Positions 25,238 through 33,646 are shown, counted from the first letter of the stretch. The stretch: 64,000 nt of DNA from Schaalia hyovaginalis (GCF_014208035.1 NZ_JACHMK010000001.1:1984001-2048000); one strand, 5' to 3'. The notes: generated by a model from the letters alone, not told the origin. Numbers and translations are program-made.

Positions 25238-25503
25238 CTATGCACCACATGAAGAAAGGCCGCCCCACCCCGAAGGGCGGGACGACCGTCGCCACTGTCA
25301 AGCATACGGCCCCCGAGGACATGGAGCGAACCGCGTGGCATGCGCTCCACGGATCCGCGCTCAGGCTCGCAGAGACGACCGGCCGGACCGTTGCCGAAGG
25401 TACGCGAGGGCGTTTCTCATCGGAAGTCCGGCGGATTGTTGAACGGCTCGACATTCTCGCCCTTCGCCTTGTCGCCCTCGCAGACGAGGGGGCGGACGAA
25501 TGA
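25234..25503 (+). CDS. Small hypothetical element protein
   Basis: I do not recognise this 89-residue protein. It has a basic N-terminus (MKKGRPTPKGG) and a mostly helical C-terminal half (SEVRRIVERLDILALRLVALADEG). GTG start overlapping the xis stop (GTGA), so it is translated by coupling. Confidence 0.65.
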   Translation: MTMHHMKKGRPTPKGGTTVATVKHTAPEDMERTAWHALHGSALRLAETTGRTVAEGTRGRFSSEVRRIVERLDILALRLVALADEGADE

Positions 25504-25847
25504 GCGAATGGAAGTGCGCGGCTCGCGGATGTCCCATGTACCTCAACGGTTTTGACGCGGGCGAAGCGTTCGGCCACATGATCGGAGTCCAAGAGGGCTA
25601 CGCGCGTGGCCTAAAGGAGACTAATCGCGCGCAGTTCGAGGAGGGGTATCGGGCCGCAGAAGAGGACATGGCGCGCCTTCAACGTCATGGCGTTGCCGTG
25701 GCCCAGTGGGCGGCGTCGAATCCGATCTTCGAGGAGTTGTGTCACCGGCGCGGCGATGTCGTGCGGGCGGCTCAAGCCAGAGCGGACCGTGAGCGCATTG
25801 ATGCCGATGGGTCCCCGTGGCGTCGCGTGTTGGGGGGTGCGGCGTGA
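25500..25847 (+). CDS. Small hypothetical element protein with N-terminal Cys pair
   Basis: This 115-residue, mainly helical, charged protein is unknown to me. It begins WKCAARGCPMYLNGFDAGEAFGHMIG, with two Cys spaced by four residues; one later Cys and His (ELCHRRGD) could complete a metal site. ATGA overlap with the previous gene and GTGA overlap with the ATPase gene. Confidence 0.65.
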   Translation: MSEWKCAARGCPMYLNGFDAGEAFGHMIGVQEGYARGLKETNRAQFEEGYRAAEEDMARLQRHGVAVAQWAASNPIFEELCHRRGDVVRAAQARADRERIDADGSPWRRVLGGAA

Positions 25848-27115
25848 ACCTCGAGCCCGACACCTGGGAGGACTACGCACCCGGTGAGGATGGTGATTCG
25901 GACGGCTGGCACGACTCGGACGGGCACCCGCTGTTCACCGATCTTGCGGTTGTGCTCGCCGACGGCTACCGGCCGCCCAAGCCCACCGTTATGCGCAGGG
26001 ATGACCGTATCGGATTGTTCTATGCCAACGCGGTGAACGTGCTGTTTGGCGAGTCCGAGTCTGGCAAGACGTGGATTGCGCTCGCGGCCATTGCCGAGGT
26101 GCTGACCGATGGGGGGCGTGCCCTATTCGTCGACCTGGATCATAACGGTGCACAGGCGATTGGTGCTCGATTACTCGCGTTCGGGGTTCCCTTCGCGACC
26201 GTGGTCGACCGGACTCGGTTCCGCGTCTCCGAGCCCGACGAGTGGCAGGACCTACAAGCGGTGATCTCGATTGCCGTCTCAACGTTCCGCCCGGCTCTCG
26301 TCGTCGTCGATTCGGTGGGCGAGGTTGTGCCACTTCGGGGCGGCAACTCAAACAGTCCCGACGACTATACGGCCGTACATCGGGCGGTGTTCACCCGTCT
26401 TGCGTCGGCCGGGGCCGCCGTTGTCGCTATCGATCATGAGCCGAAGAATCGGGAGACGGCGAAACTCGGAGCGACTGGGACGGCCGCGAAGCGCAGAGCG
26501 GTGAACGGCGCTTACCTTCGCGTCAAGAAGGACGCGCGTCGACCGTTCGCGCCCGGGCATGGCGGGGCCGCGTACATCTCGATTGCGAAGGATCGGTTCG
26601 GGGGATTGCGCGGAGCGTCCCCCACGGGCACAGAGGAGCGTGAACCGCTCGCAGCGCGTTTCGTCATGGACACGGACGGCGACCGGCTCAATTGGCACCT
26701 GTATGCGCCCGGCGACAATGAGCGCAACCCCGACAGCGCGGCCAACGAAGATCATGTTCGCCGACTGCTTGAGGATCCGAACGTGTTCGCGATGACCATC
26801 TCCGGAGCGTGCAGCGTCCTACACATTCGCCGGGAGGACGCAGCGAAAGCGCTCGCAGAGGCGAAGCGGAGGAAGGAATCGGAGTTGGATGCAGTTCCCA
26901 GTTCCCACACTATGGGTACGGAACCGGGAACTATCCCCACAACGGGACGGCGGGCGGCACAGTTCCCGCATGATTCCACGGTTCCCGACGGTTCCCGGAC
27001 AGTTCCCGGAACTACTCACCCCAATGCGGTTCCCGCGATAGTTCCCAGTTCCCACACTATGGGTACGGAACCGGAACCACAGACCGCACCCCTATGGGAG
27101 GACGGCGCAGCATGA
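25844..27115 (+). CDS. RepA-like RecA-fold ATPase (AAA_25)
   Basis: The ~423-residue protein has a RecA-type core like plasmid RepA/phage replicative ATPases. Walker A is VLFGESESGKTWIALA (about residues 67-82), LFVDLDHNGAQA follows, and Walker B is PALVVVDSVGEV. An arginine-finger-type region (KRRAVNGAYLRVKKDARRP) lies downstream. The probable job is as a helicase or loader in replication of the excised element. The GTG at 25844 overlaps the previous stop (GTGA). The last ~75 residues are low-complexity, with VPSSHTMGTEP twice, and are encoded by the GTTCCC-rich cluster, so the 3' end may have been built around a DNA signal. Confidence 0.8.
   Translation: MNLEPDTWEDYAPGEDGDSDGWHDSDGHPLFTDLAVVLADGYRPPKPTVMRRDDRIGLFYANAVNVLFGESESGKTWIALAAIAEVLTDGGRALFVDLDHNGAQAIGARLLAFGVPFATVVDRTRFRVSEPDEWQDLQAVISIAVSTFRPALVVVDSVGEVVPLRGGNSNSPDDYTAVHRAVFTRLASAGAAVVAIDHEPKNRETAKLGATGTAAKRRAVNGAYLRVKKDARRPFAPGHGGAAYISIAKDRFGGLRGASPTGTEEREPLAARFVMDTDGDRLNWHLYAPGDNERNPDSAANEDHVRRLLEDPNVFAMTISGACSVLHIRREDAAKALAEAKRRKESELDAVPSSHTMGTEPGTIPTTGRRAAQFPHDSTVPDGSRTVPGTTHPNAVPAIVPSSHTMGTEPEPQTAPLWEDGAA
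26893..27074. repeat. GTTCCC iteron-like cluster with two 35-bp direct repeats
   Basis: A 35-bp sequence occurs at 26893-26927 and 27040-27074. It starts AGTTCCCAGTTCCCACACTA and ends GGTACGGAACCGG. Across the block I count nine GTTCCC and one GGGAAC. The long repeats also contain CCCA-n5-TGGG and GTTCC...GGAAC inverted arrangements. It lies inside the 3' end of the RepA-like gene, where iteron origins are often found. Confidence 0.7.
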
Positions 27116-27447
27116 GCCGAGCAACTCCACCGATCCGGATCACGAGTGGGCAAGCCTTCGACCTCGGGACACTCACTCAACGGGCCGCGCTCGCGGGAGC
27201 CCCGTGCGCTGGGGATCCGCGTTTCATTGATGATGATCGAGGATCCAAGCCGAGGCCACCCGCGAAAAGGGCGCGGGTGCCATGCCCCTACCCGGATCCT
27301 CCCCAGCCCTGTTTTCCGAGCATCCTCGGAAAAGTCAGTCATTCACCGGCCCGCGCTCGCGGATACGCCACCAGGGAGAAAGGATCACCCTCCCATGTCA
27401 GTCATTCACCGGCCAGCCCCCGGCGCGCGCATCGTCGCGACCATTGA
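27112..27447 (+). CDS. Possible small protein coupled to the ATPase gene
   Basis: A 111-codon frame begins with an ATGA overlap like the other junctions. Its Arg/Pro/Ser-rich composition, the strong hairpin at 27312-27333 inside it and its overlap with the better-supported gene at 27395 make it doubtful. A 63-bp-spaced repeat (GTCAGTCATTCACCGGCC at 27334 and 27397) keeps the frame. Confidence 0.3.
   Translation: MSRATPPIRITSGQAFDLGTLTQRAALAGAPCAGDPRFIDDDRGSKPRPPAKRARVPCPYPDPPQPCFPSILGKVSHSPARARGYATREKGSPSHVSHSPASPRRAHRRDH
27312..27333. terminator. Bidirectional hairpin after the ATPase gene
   Basis: TTTTCCGAG-CATC-CTCGGAAAA is a 9-bp perfect stem with T/A tracts on its outer sides, about 200 bases after the ATPase stop. 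Confidence 0.5.
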
Positions 27448-27646
27448 AGGCCACGACCTTACGATCACCGGGCCGACCGCCCACACTCTCGACGAGTGGG
27501 AACAAGCCGGGCCCGCACTCCACATCCCGAGCATCGTCGTGCGCGACCTCGAGGACGCCGAACGCTTAGCAACCGCCCTCAAGGAGTACACGCGCGACCG
27601 CAAACGCTGGACGGCACACCACGGGACGCGACAGCCAATCGAGTAG
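27395..27646 (+). CDS. Small hypothetical element protein
   Basis: This 83-residue protein is unrecognised. The fold looks alpha/beta (ARIVATIEGHDLTITGPTAHTLDEWEQAG...IVVRDLEDAERLATALKEYTRDR). AGAAAGGA lies upstream of the ATG at a workable distance. Its 18-bp start region is repeated 63 bp upstream. Confidence 0.6.
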   Translation: MSVIHRPAPGARIVATIEGHDLTITGPTAHTLDEWEQAGPALHIPSIVVRDLEDAERLATALKEYTRDRKRWTAHHGTRQPIE

Positions 27647-27938
27647 GCGGATTGTGCCCACCCCAGGGCAGTGGGCGCGTCGGGGATGGGATGATTCTGA
27701 GTCACATCCATTCACCCGCACATCCCAGGGGGGAACCCCAGGCACAATGACTCCGGACCGCCGGTGAAAACTGAAAAATGCGCGCAGGGTTCAAAATTTT
27801 CGCCCACACACCCGCCAGCGCTCCCATGCGCGCAGATCACCACAAAACTCACCCGCCCTCACGCGATGCCCACAGCGGGCCCGCGAGCGCCCCTATCGGC
27901 CCGAAATGGGCCACCACTCACCCACCATCAGAGGCGCA

Positions 27939-27977
27939 GGGGGTCCACGTTTAGTGTGGACCCCCTCATCTGAGGGG
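27939..27977 (+). terminator. Strong double hairpin terminator
   Basis: GGGGGTCCAC and GTGGACCCCC form a 10-bp perfect stem with a 7-base loop. Its right arm overlaps a second stem, CCCCTCA-TC-TGAGGGG, followed by TTT. It closes the rightward operon. The remaining DNA from 27,647 to 28,522 has no supported gene. Confidence 0.75.
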
Positions 27978-28380
27978 TTTCCAAATAGTGGAACCCCATC
28001 GTGACGGCCCGCGCAGATGTTTCGCGATCCCAAGGCCCCTCCCCAGTGCTCGCGTTGCCCCAACACATGAAGCCCCAACACCCACCCTCACACGCACGCA
28101 CACAGGACGGCACGGTACCGAATCCCGAAAACCCGTACACAGTCCGAGGGCGCATACGCGTAGCGGTCGGGTGTGGGGGCCTTGGGGTATCCCCCTCCCC
28201 CCACCTGCCTCGCGCTCCACGAGGCATAGCGACCTCCACACACAGAGGACCCACGAGCGCGGTTGAACAGGCTGTGAACAGGTGAAACAGCCCGGGCCAT
28301 ACTCACGGGCTAAAGGGAGGGCACGTAACGCTTATTCGCTTGCGCCGTCATCAACGAAGAGGCGTCATCCGCGTGAAGGC

Positions 28381-28425
28381 CCCTCCGGGCCGGGAGTCAC
28401 TTGGCTTACTTCCCGGCCCGGAGGG
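28381..28425. repeat. 15-bp perfect hairpin in the element's non-coding end
   Basis: CCCTCCGGGCCGGGA and its exact complement flank a 15-base AT-richer loop. It is far from any stop codon. It could be an origin, a transfer site or the terminator of the minus-strand small gene downstream. Confidence 0.6.
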
Positions 28426-28522
28426 TGTCAGCCGGAATGACACCCTCACCCACGAGCCCAGCTCAACACGGCCCATGCAGGCCGCACGATAGGCCCGACG
28501 ACTCCCACACACGTCCACGCGC

Positions 28523-28744
28523 TCAAACACGCCCGAGAGGACGATTCCAAGCCCTCCCCGGGGGCCGGGCACGCCGGATGAACTCGACACAGCGAAGAAG
28601 CACGCCTTCGAAGCCGAGGCCCTCCTCGTTTCCAATGAAGTAGCCAGCCTTATGACTCGACTCGAGGACGCTCACCCCGGCCGCGAGCGCACTCGCGACA
28701 CAACGAAGATCGGGGGTATCGATAACGGGACCGTACAAGGTCAT
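28523..28744 (-). CDS. Possible small minus-strand gene of the element
   Basis: The 73-residue frame starts at ATG 28744 behind AAAGGTGG at a good distance. The first ~45 residues (MTLYGPVIDTPDLRCVASAL...HKAGYFIGNEEG) look protein-like; the last 20 are basic and proline-rich. No family is recognised. It would be transcribed toward the element interior, opposite to all other element genes. Confidence 0.4.
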   Translation of the reverse strand: MTLYGPVIDTPDLRCVASALAAGVSVLESSHKAGYFIGNEEGLGFEGVLLRCVEFIRRARPPGRAWNRPLGRV

Positions 28745-28799
28745 GGCGACCACCTTTCGACGGTGGCGCCACGCGGTCCGTTGGTGCATTTCTCCGAAC

Positions 28800-28820
28800 G
28801 ATGTAGCACGTAGGTAGCAC
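28800..28820. repeat. Arm-type integrase site, right end
   Basis: Identical to the 21 bp at 22497-22517 (begins GATGTAGCACG), 43 bp inside the right att copy. Confidence 0.7.
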
Positions 28821-28862
28821 GCACCCCCTCCGAGGAGGGTTTTTCGTTGTAATCATGCGGAT

Positions 28863-29237
28863 TGGTGGAGATGGGGGGAATCGAACCCCCGTCCGACGGC
28901 CGACCCCGAGGTCTTCTCCGGGCGCATCCTGCTGATTATTTCTCAGCCCCCAACGTCATGCAGGCCTACTGCTGGATGGGCTCAGTCGATTGAGTGTCGG
29001 AGCGGACCCACCGACATGGCCCGCACCCAGTGGCCCCCTGAACGACGCCAGACACCGGGCTGAGGGCACCACCCGGGCTGACGGACTAAAGGTTCACGCG
29101 GCAATCAGGCGGCGAGAACGTAGTCGGTGCGGTTCTGTTCGGCACCTATTGGTTTGCACGCAGCGTTTGCGAGTTGAGCGCGCGTTCTCGGCCCGCTTCC
29201 CCTCGATCGACGACCGCCGTCGAAACCGATCATCCCC
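28863..29237 (-). ncRNA. ssrA: Transfer-messenger RNA (tmRNA)
   Basis: Read on the minus strand it starts GGGGATGATCGGTTTCGAC and ends GGTTCGATTCCCCCC...CCACCA. This gives the tRNA-like T-arm, acceptor stem and encoded CCA. The tag frame runs from 29143 down to the stop at 29105-29107 and reads (A)EQNRTDYVLAA, ending in the usual hydrophobic LAA-type degron. With SmpB it rescues stalled ribosomes. Its last 17 bases are the attachment site of the 6.5-kb element, and insertion left the gene whole. smpB is encoded ~700 bases upstream on the same strand. Confidence 0.95.
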
Positions 29238-29351
29238 TATTGAGTTCATCAACTCCCCGGGTCGGCCGAAGCCGTCCGGACGCATCAGAATAGCCCTTCT
29301 GCGACGAAGCGCGCAAGAGGAACAGCGCGAAGAGCCCGGAGGCTCGGGGCT

Positions 29352-29911
29352 TCACACGCCCCGATACGAATCAACGGCCGCCTTCGCATCGGCCAAGGAG
29401 CAGCCGGTCCGCCGACGGAAAGAGGCGACCGCTCCGATCACCTTCCCCGAATCGATGAGCCGGATCTCCTCCTCATTGAGGCTCGGAAGGCAGCCCGGAG
29501 GATTCAGCGCGGATGGCGCAGGATAGTGCGAATCCGACGCCGAGGCAGGCTCTGCCGCCTGGCCGACCACGTCCTCGAACCACCGGGCCTGCGCTTCGAC
29601 GACCCGGACGGCCTGCCAATCGGCCACTCCCGTGCGGTCCCGGTACAGGGCCGAGGCGCGGGGCGGTCACCCTTGGCAACCAGGGCCTGTTCCTCCTGCG
29701 AGAGGGGCGGGGCGCTCCACGTCGTCGATCCCGAGGACACGCGTCGCGTCCCGTTCCGGCCGAAGGACTCGTCACGGCCTTCGGCACTGCCCGCAGGAGC
29801 GTCCACTGCCGCGCCCTCACCGCTCAGTGGCGCATCCGCCGTCCCGCCGCTGAAGAAACGGCGGAGTTTGGCGAAGAGGCCCTCGTGCGGTTCGTATTCG
29901 ATCACTCCCAC
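29352..29911 (-). pseudogene. L7/L12-like C-terminal-domain protein, frameshifted
   Basis: Two frames together encode a ~185-residue protein. An N-terminal region (GVIEYEPHEGLFAKLRRFF) leads into SQEEQALVAKGDRP. In the other frame RASALYRDRTGVADWQAVRVVEAQ follows, and later LNEEEIRLIDSGKVIGAVASFRRRTGCSLADAKAAVD. The two blocks of the type 'E-x-x-L-I-x-x-G-K-x-I-x-A-I-x-x-Y/F-R-x-x-T-G' resemble the ribosomal L7/L12 C-terminal fold, used twice. Frame is lost in a run of four G (29660-29663 on the plus strand); five would restore it. It is either a real mutation or a homopolymer read error. Function outside the ribosome is unknown. Confidence 0.65.
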
Positions 29912-29924
29912 GACATCCTCCGAT

Positions 29925-30452
29925 TCAGCGCTGCGGACGCTTCACATAGCGGCTCATCGCACGTTCGGCTTCGCGCTTGTCCTGCTTCTCGCGAAGCGCA
30001 TGACGCTTGTCGAACTCCTGTTTGCCCTTCGCCAGGGCGATCTCGACCTTCGCGCGGCCTCCGATGAAATAGAGCTCGAGCGGGACGACCGTGTACCCCT
30101 TGGCCTGGACCTTCTGCTCGATCCGCAGGATCTCCGAGCGATGGAGCAGGAGCTTGCGCTTACGGGTTGGCGCGTGATTCGTCCACGAGCCCTGGGCGTA
30201 CATGGGGATGTTCGCGCCGTAGAGCCAGGCTTCGCCGTTCTTCGCCTCGACCCAGGAGTCGACCAGCGAGGCGCGCCCCATCCGCAGGGCCTTCACCTCG
30301 GTCCCCGTCAGGACCAGTCCGGCCTCCCAGGTGTCCTCGATGAGATAGTCGTGGCGCGCCTTCTTGTTGCGCGCGATCGTCTTCTTCGCATCGGATGCCG
30401 CCTTGCGACGCTCGCCCTCAGTCAGCTTGGGCTTCTTCCATTCTTTGGGCAC
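29925..30452 (-). CDS. smpB: SsrA-binding protein SmpB
   Basis: The 175-residue tmRNA partner needed for trans-translation. Family motifs are [37 protein letters not shown], then [15 protein letters not shown], and the basic C-terminal tail ([18 protein letters not shown]) that enters the decoding centre. A GTG at 30452 is used (VPKEWKKPK), preceded by AAAGGGGG; upstream in-frame ATG codons give an unlikely extension. It sits between the M23 peptidase and the L7/L12-like gene on the ssrA strand. Confidence 0.97.
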   Translation of the reverse strand: MPKEWKKPKLTEGERRKAASDAKKTIARNKKARHDYLIEDTWEAGLVLTGTEVKALRMGRASLVDSWVEAKNGEAWLYGANIPMYAQGSWTNHAPTRKRKLLLHRSEILRIEQKVQAKGYTVVPLELYFIGGRAKVEIALAKGKQEFDKRHALREKQDKREAERAMSRYVKRPQR

Positions 30453-30530
30453 AGCGCACCCCCTTTCTCCGGTCTCAGGTTGTCGAGGGCGGAGCCCCGC
30501 GCAACAGAAGGACAATATTAACGCCTACGG

Positions 30531-31811
30531 TCACAGGTAGCCCATCGGATCGACGGTCCCTCCGTTGACGCGCACCGTGAAGTGCAGGTGGCATCCCGTC
30601 GAATACCCGGTCGTGCCGACGTAGCCGATGACCGTGTTCGTGTCGACGTACTGGCCGACGGAAATGGAGGCCGGTGCCTGAAGATGCAGGTAGCTCGTTG
30701 AGACCTGGGCGCCGCCGATCGTCCCGTGGTTGATGGAGATGGTATTGCCGCCGCCCTCGTCCCAGCTCGCATCGCTCACGTATCCGGGCGCCGAGGAATA
30801 AAGCGGGGTGCCGCAAGAGGCCGCGAAGTCCGTGCCGTCGTGAAGGCGCCAGATCCCAATGACGGGATGCAGGCGCATGCCGTACGGGGAGGTCATGACC
30901 ATCGGGATCCGCAGGGGGAAGGTGAGACCGCTGGCCGAGCTCTGCGGCACCGCGCCCTGGGCCGCCGCTGCAGCATCGATCGCCGCGAGACGATCGTTGA
31001 GGGCCTTGTAGTCGTCCTGCGCCTTCCTCAGCTGATCCGCCGCTTCCGACTTCCGGGCATCCCAGGCGGCCTGCTTGGTCTCCGCGTCGCTCTTGGCCTT
31101 CTCAAGAGCAGCGAGTCCCGCTTGCGCGTCACTCTCCGCCTTCTGCGCGGCTGCGAGCGTATCGGCCGCCGTCTTCTCGAGCGCGCTGATGCGATCAGTG
31201 ATGGACGTCTGCCTGCTCTCCTGAGTGCGCTGACGGGTCCTCACGTCGATAGCGGCCGCGATCGCCTGGGATTGGGAGCGGGCCATCGCATCGGCCGCCG
31301 CCGCCCGCTGACCGATGTTCTCCGTACCCGACTTGGTGAATGCGACGACGGCCGGTGAATCCGAGCCGTTCCGGTACATCTGACGGGCCAGCTGGCCGAT
31401 CGCCTCGTTGGCGAGCTCCTCCTTCGCCTGAGCGGCCTGCGAGGACTCGACGAACCGGTCCTTCTCGGCCTGCGCCGCACTGAGCTGGCCGATGGCGACC
31501 TCGTGTTCACGGTTCGCCGTGTCGCGCCGTTTCCGGGCGTCCTCCAGCTGCTTCTCGGCCTCGGGAATGCGCTCGTTCGCCGTTTGCAGATCCACGTAGA
31601 TCGCGGCGAGCTCGGAGTCGATCCCCTCCAGGTCGGCCGAGAGCTGATCGACCTGGTTCGACGCGGCGTCACGCTGGCGCTCGACATCGTCACGGTCGTC
31701 CGCCGCGGACGGCGTCACCGTCGTGACCAGCGCCGTGAGGGCGACCACCGCGCCGACTGCCAGCGCGCGGCCCCTGAGGAGCCTACTGTGCGGATGAAGA
31801 GGCACGTTCAT
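30531..31811 (-). CDS. M23-family murein hydrolase with coiled coil (FtsEX partner)
   Basis: The 426-residue exported protein has a signal peptide in residues 1-38 and a long coiled-coil region (~40-290; repeated Ala/Glu/Lys heptads). The C-terminal LytM/M23 zinc endopeptidase has RLHDGTDFAASCG (first His and Asp) and TGCHLHFTVRVNG (H-x-H). It should cut peptidoglycan cross-links at the septum. It overlaps ftsX by ATGA, which fits an EnvC-like hydrolase whose coiled coil is controlled by FtsEX, as known for other bacteria. The start at 31811 gives the signal peptide directly. Confidence 0.9.
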   Translation of the reverse strand: MNVPLHPHSRLLRGRALAVGAVVALTALVTTVTPSAADDRDDVERQRDAASNQVDQLSADLEGIDSELAAIYVDLQTANERIPEAEKQLEDARKRRDTANREHEVAIGQLSAAQAEKDRFVESSQAAQAKEELANEAIGQLARQMYRNGSDSPAVVAFTKSGTENIGQRAAAADAMARSQSQAIAAAIDVRTRQRTQESRQTSITDRISALEKTAADTLAAAQKAESDAQAGLAALEKAKSDAETKQAAWDARKSEAADQLRKAQDDYKALNDRLAAIDAAAAAQGAVPQSSASGLTFPLRIPMVMTSPYGMRLHPVIGIWRLHDGTDFAASCGTPLYSSAPGYVSDASWDEGGGNTISINHGTIGGAQVSTSYLHLQAPASISVGQYVDTNTVIGYVGTTGYSTGCHLHFTVRVNGGTVDPMGYL

Positions 31812-32725
31812 CAGACCTTCGTGTACTTGGCGAGCGACCAGGCGGAGGCGACGAGGGCGAGGAGGACGGCCGCGAGGATGAGGATCGGCATCATGATGCC
31901 GACCTCGGTCAGGCCGACGAAGCTCGTCCATTTGAAGGCCGGAGCGAGCCACCCCTGAACCAGGAAGTGGACGCCGGCGAACAGCGCGCCGACCGAGAGC
32001 AACGCCCCGGTGACGGCGGCGAGGGCGCCCTCGATCATGAAGGGGGCCTGGATGAACAGGTTGGAGGCGCCGACGTAGCGCATGATCTGGGTCTCCTGCT
32101 CGCGGCTCATGGCGGACAGGCGGATCGTCGTCGAGATCAGGAGGACTGCGGCGATGATCATCACCGCGCCGAGGCCGAGGGCGAGCATCCTGGCCGCGTC
32201 GATCACGCGGAACAGGGGCTCGATGATCTCGCGCTGGTCCTTGACTTCGGAGACTCCCGGAACGCCGGAGAACTCCTCTTTGATGATCGAGTACTGCTCG
32301 GGGTCGACGAGCTTGACCCGGAAGGAGACCTGCATCATGTCGGCGCTGGTCCACTGGCCGATCGTCGAGTCGCCGTAGAGCTTCTGGAAGTTCGCGTACG
32401 CCTCTTCCTTCGACTCCTCGTAGACGTTCTTGACGTACGCCGTCATCGCCGATGAGTTCAGCTTCTCCCTCACGGTCGCGATCTGCTCTTCGCTCGCCTC
32501 TTCACCGTTGCACGAGGGCGTCCCGTCGTCGATGGCGCACATGTAGATCGACACTTCGATCTTGTCGTACCACTGGGACTTCATGCGCATGACCTGCATC
32601 TGAGACAGGCCGGCCACGCCCACGAAGAGGAGGGAGACGAAGGTCACGAGGACGACGGCGACGGACATCGCCCGATTGCGGGACAGGCCCTTGCCGACCT
32701 CGGAGAGAATGAAACGGAGCTTCAT
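31811..32725 (-). CDS. ftsX: Cell division ABC permease FtsX
   Basis: The 304-residue protein has four membrane helices: one at 20-45 and three in the C-terminal FtsX/MacB domain. The large extracytoplasmic loop between TM1 and TM2 contains the Cys pair C..DDGTPSC. The usual N-terminus (MKLRFILSEVGKGLSRNRAM) is present. It transmits FtsE ATPase action to periplasmic cell-wall hydrolases. It lies four bases after ftsE and overlaps the M23 gene, so the three form an operon. Confidence 0.96.
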   Translation of the reverse strand: MKLRFILSEVGKGLSRNRAMSVAVVLVTFVSLLFVGVAGLSQMQVMRMKSQWYDKIEVSIYMCAIDDGTPSCNGEEASEEQIATVREKLNSSAMTAYVKNVYEESKEEAYANFQKLYGDSTIGQWTSADMMQVSFRVKLVDPEQYSIIKEEFSGVPGVSEVKDQREIIEPLFRVIDAARMLALGLGAVMIIAAVLLISTTIRLSAMSREQETQIMRYVGASNLFIQAPFMIEGALAAVTGALLSVGALFAGVHFLVQGWLAPAFKWTSFVGLTEVGIMMPILILAAVLLALVASAWSLAKYTKV

Positions 32726-32729
32726 CGGA

Positions 32730-33419
32730 TCACCTCGCCGATCCGTAGACGCCGCGCGACTGATCGCGCACGATCTGGCCGCCCTGGAGCTCGATGACGC
32801 GCTTGCGCATCTGGTTCACAATGTCGGCATCGTGCGTCGCCATGACGACGGTCGTCCCGGTCCGGTTGATCCGGTCGAGGAGCCTCATGATGCCGAGCGA
32901 GGTATCCGGGTCGAGGTTGCCCGTCGGCTCGTCGGCGAGCAGGAGCTCGGGCCGGTTGACCATCGCGCGCGCAATCGCCACGCGCTGCTCCTCACCGCCG
33001 GACAGCTCGTGAGGCAGTCGCTTCTCCTTGCCCGCGAGGTCGACGAGTTCGAGCGCCTCGGGGACAGCGGAGCGAATCGCGTGCTTCGGCTTGCCGATGA
33101 CCTGCATCGCGAGGGCGACGTTCTCGTAGACCGTCTTGGACGGGAGGAGGCGGAAGTCCTGGAAGACCGTTCCGATCTGCCTGCGCAGCTTCGGCACCGC
33201 CCAGTTCGACAGGCGCGCGACGTCCTGACCGAGGACCCAGACGTGCCCCGAAGTCGTCTTCAGCTCGCGCATGACGAGTTGAAGGAAGGTCGATTTCCCC
33301 GAGCCGGATTTGCCAACGAGGAAGACGAACTCCCCTCGTTCAACTTCGAGCGACACGTGATCGAGCGCGGGTTTGGCGCCCGGCGTGTACACCATGGTGA
33401 CATCGTCGAATCGAATCAT
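32730..33419 (-). CDS. ftsE: Cell division ABC ATPase FtsE
   Basis: The 229-residue ATPase has Walker [10 protein letters not shown] (about 37-45), Q-loop [10 protein letters not shown], signature LSGGEEQR, Walker [13 protein letters not shown] and switch His in MATHDADIV. It is full family length. It works with FtsX at the divisome. It is the first gene of the ftsE-ftsX-M23 unit, 230 bases after prfB. Confidence 0.97.
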   Translation of the reverse strand: MIRFDDVTMVYTPGAKPALDHVSLEVERGEFVFLVGKSGSGKSTFLQLVMRELKTTSGHVWVLGQDVARLSNWAVPKLRRQIGTVFQDFRLLPSKTVYENVALAMQVIGKPKHAIRSAVPEALELVDLAGKEKRLPHELSGGEEQRVAIARAMVNRPELLLADEPTGNLDPDTSLGIMRLLDRINRTGTTVVMATHDADIVNQMRKRVIELQGGQIVRDQSRGVYGSAR

Positions 33420-33646
33420 TGAGCCATCCAGTCTGGGGTAGTGGTCGCGACCAGACTAGGCGCGCGCGCTCCGCGCCTCTTCGGCGACACGCGGCCGGAG
33501 CGGAACCCGATGAGACTCACAGGCGGCCCGCCCGCGGGATCGTCATGCCGCTCCGCCGCCCTCGTCTCCCCTCCCCTGCGAGGGGAGGAATCGCCCCGAC
33601 GGGGCTCGCAGGAGCCGGACGGCGCAGGACTCCTGCGCCTCCGGGT

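Larger units (their letters stand above)
22340..28879 (+). mobile_element. 6.5-kb integrative element in the 3' end of ssrA
   Basis: It is bounded by a 17-bp direct repeat (TGGTGGAGATGGGGGGA) whose right copy is the 3' acceptor end of the tmRNA gene. Content in order: tyrosine integrase, a CxC protein of unknown function, a structured leader, xis-like HTH protein, two small unknowns, a RepA-like RecA-fold ATPase with an iteron-like cluster, one or two small genes, long hairpins and a small minus-strand gene. Most genes are linked by 4-bp stop/start overlaps. I see no relaxase, conjugation, capsid or terminase gene. That makes a phage satellite or minimal mobilizable island most likely (inference). 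Confidence 0.9.

Noticed and set aside
26893..27074. GTTCCC cluster considered as CRISPR or tRNA-like repeats
   Set aside because: Spacing is irregular and the motif is only 6 bp; the two longer copies are 35 bp but only two exist.
27112..28862. Hidden relaxase or toxin-antitoxin pair in the element's right part
   Set aside because: Frames here are short, Arg/Pro-rich and lack motifs; only two small genes have acceptable ribosome sites.
28990..29526. Open frame over the tmRNA region
   Set aside because: It overlaps tmRNA, which explains the sequence; no protein-like features.
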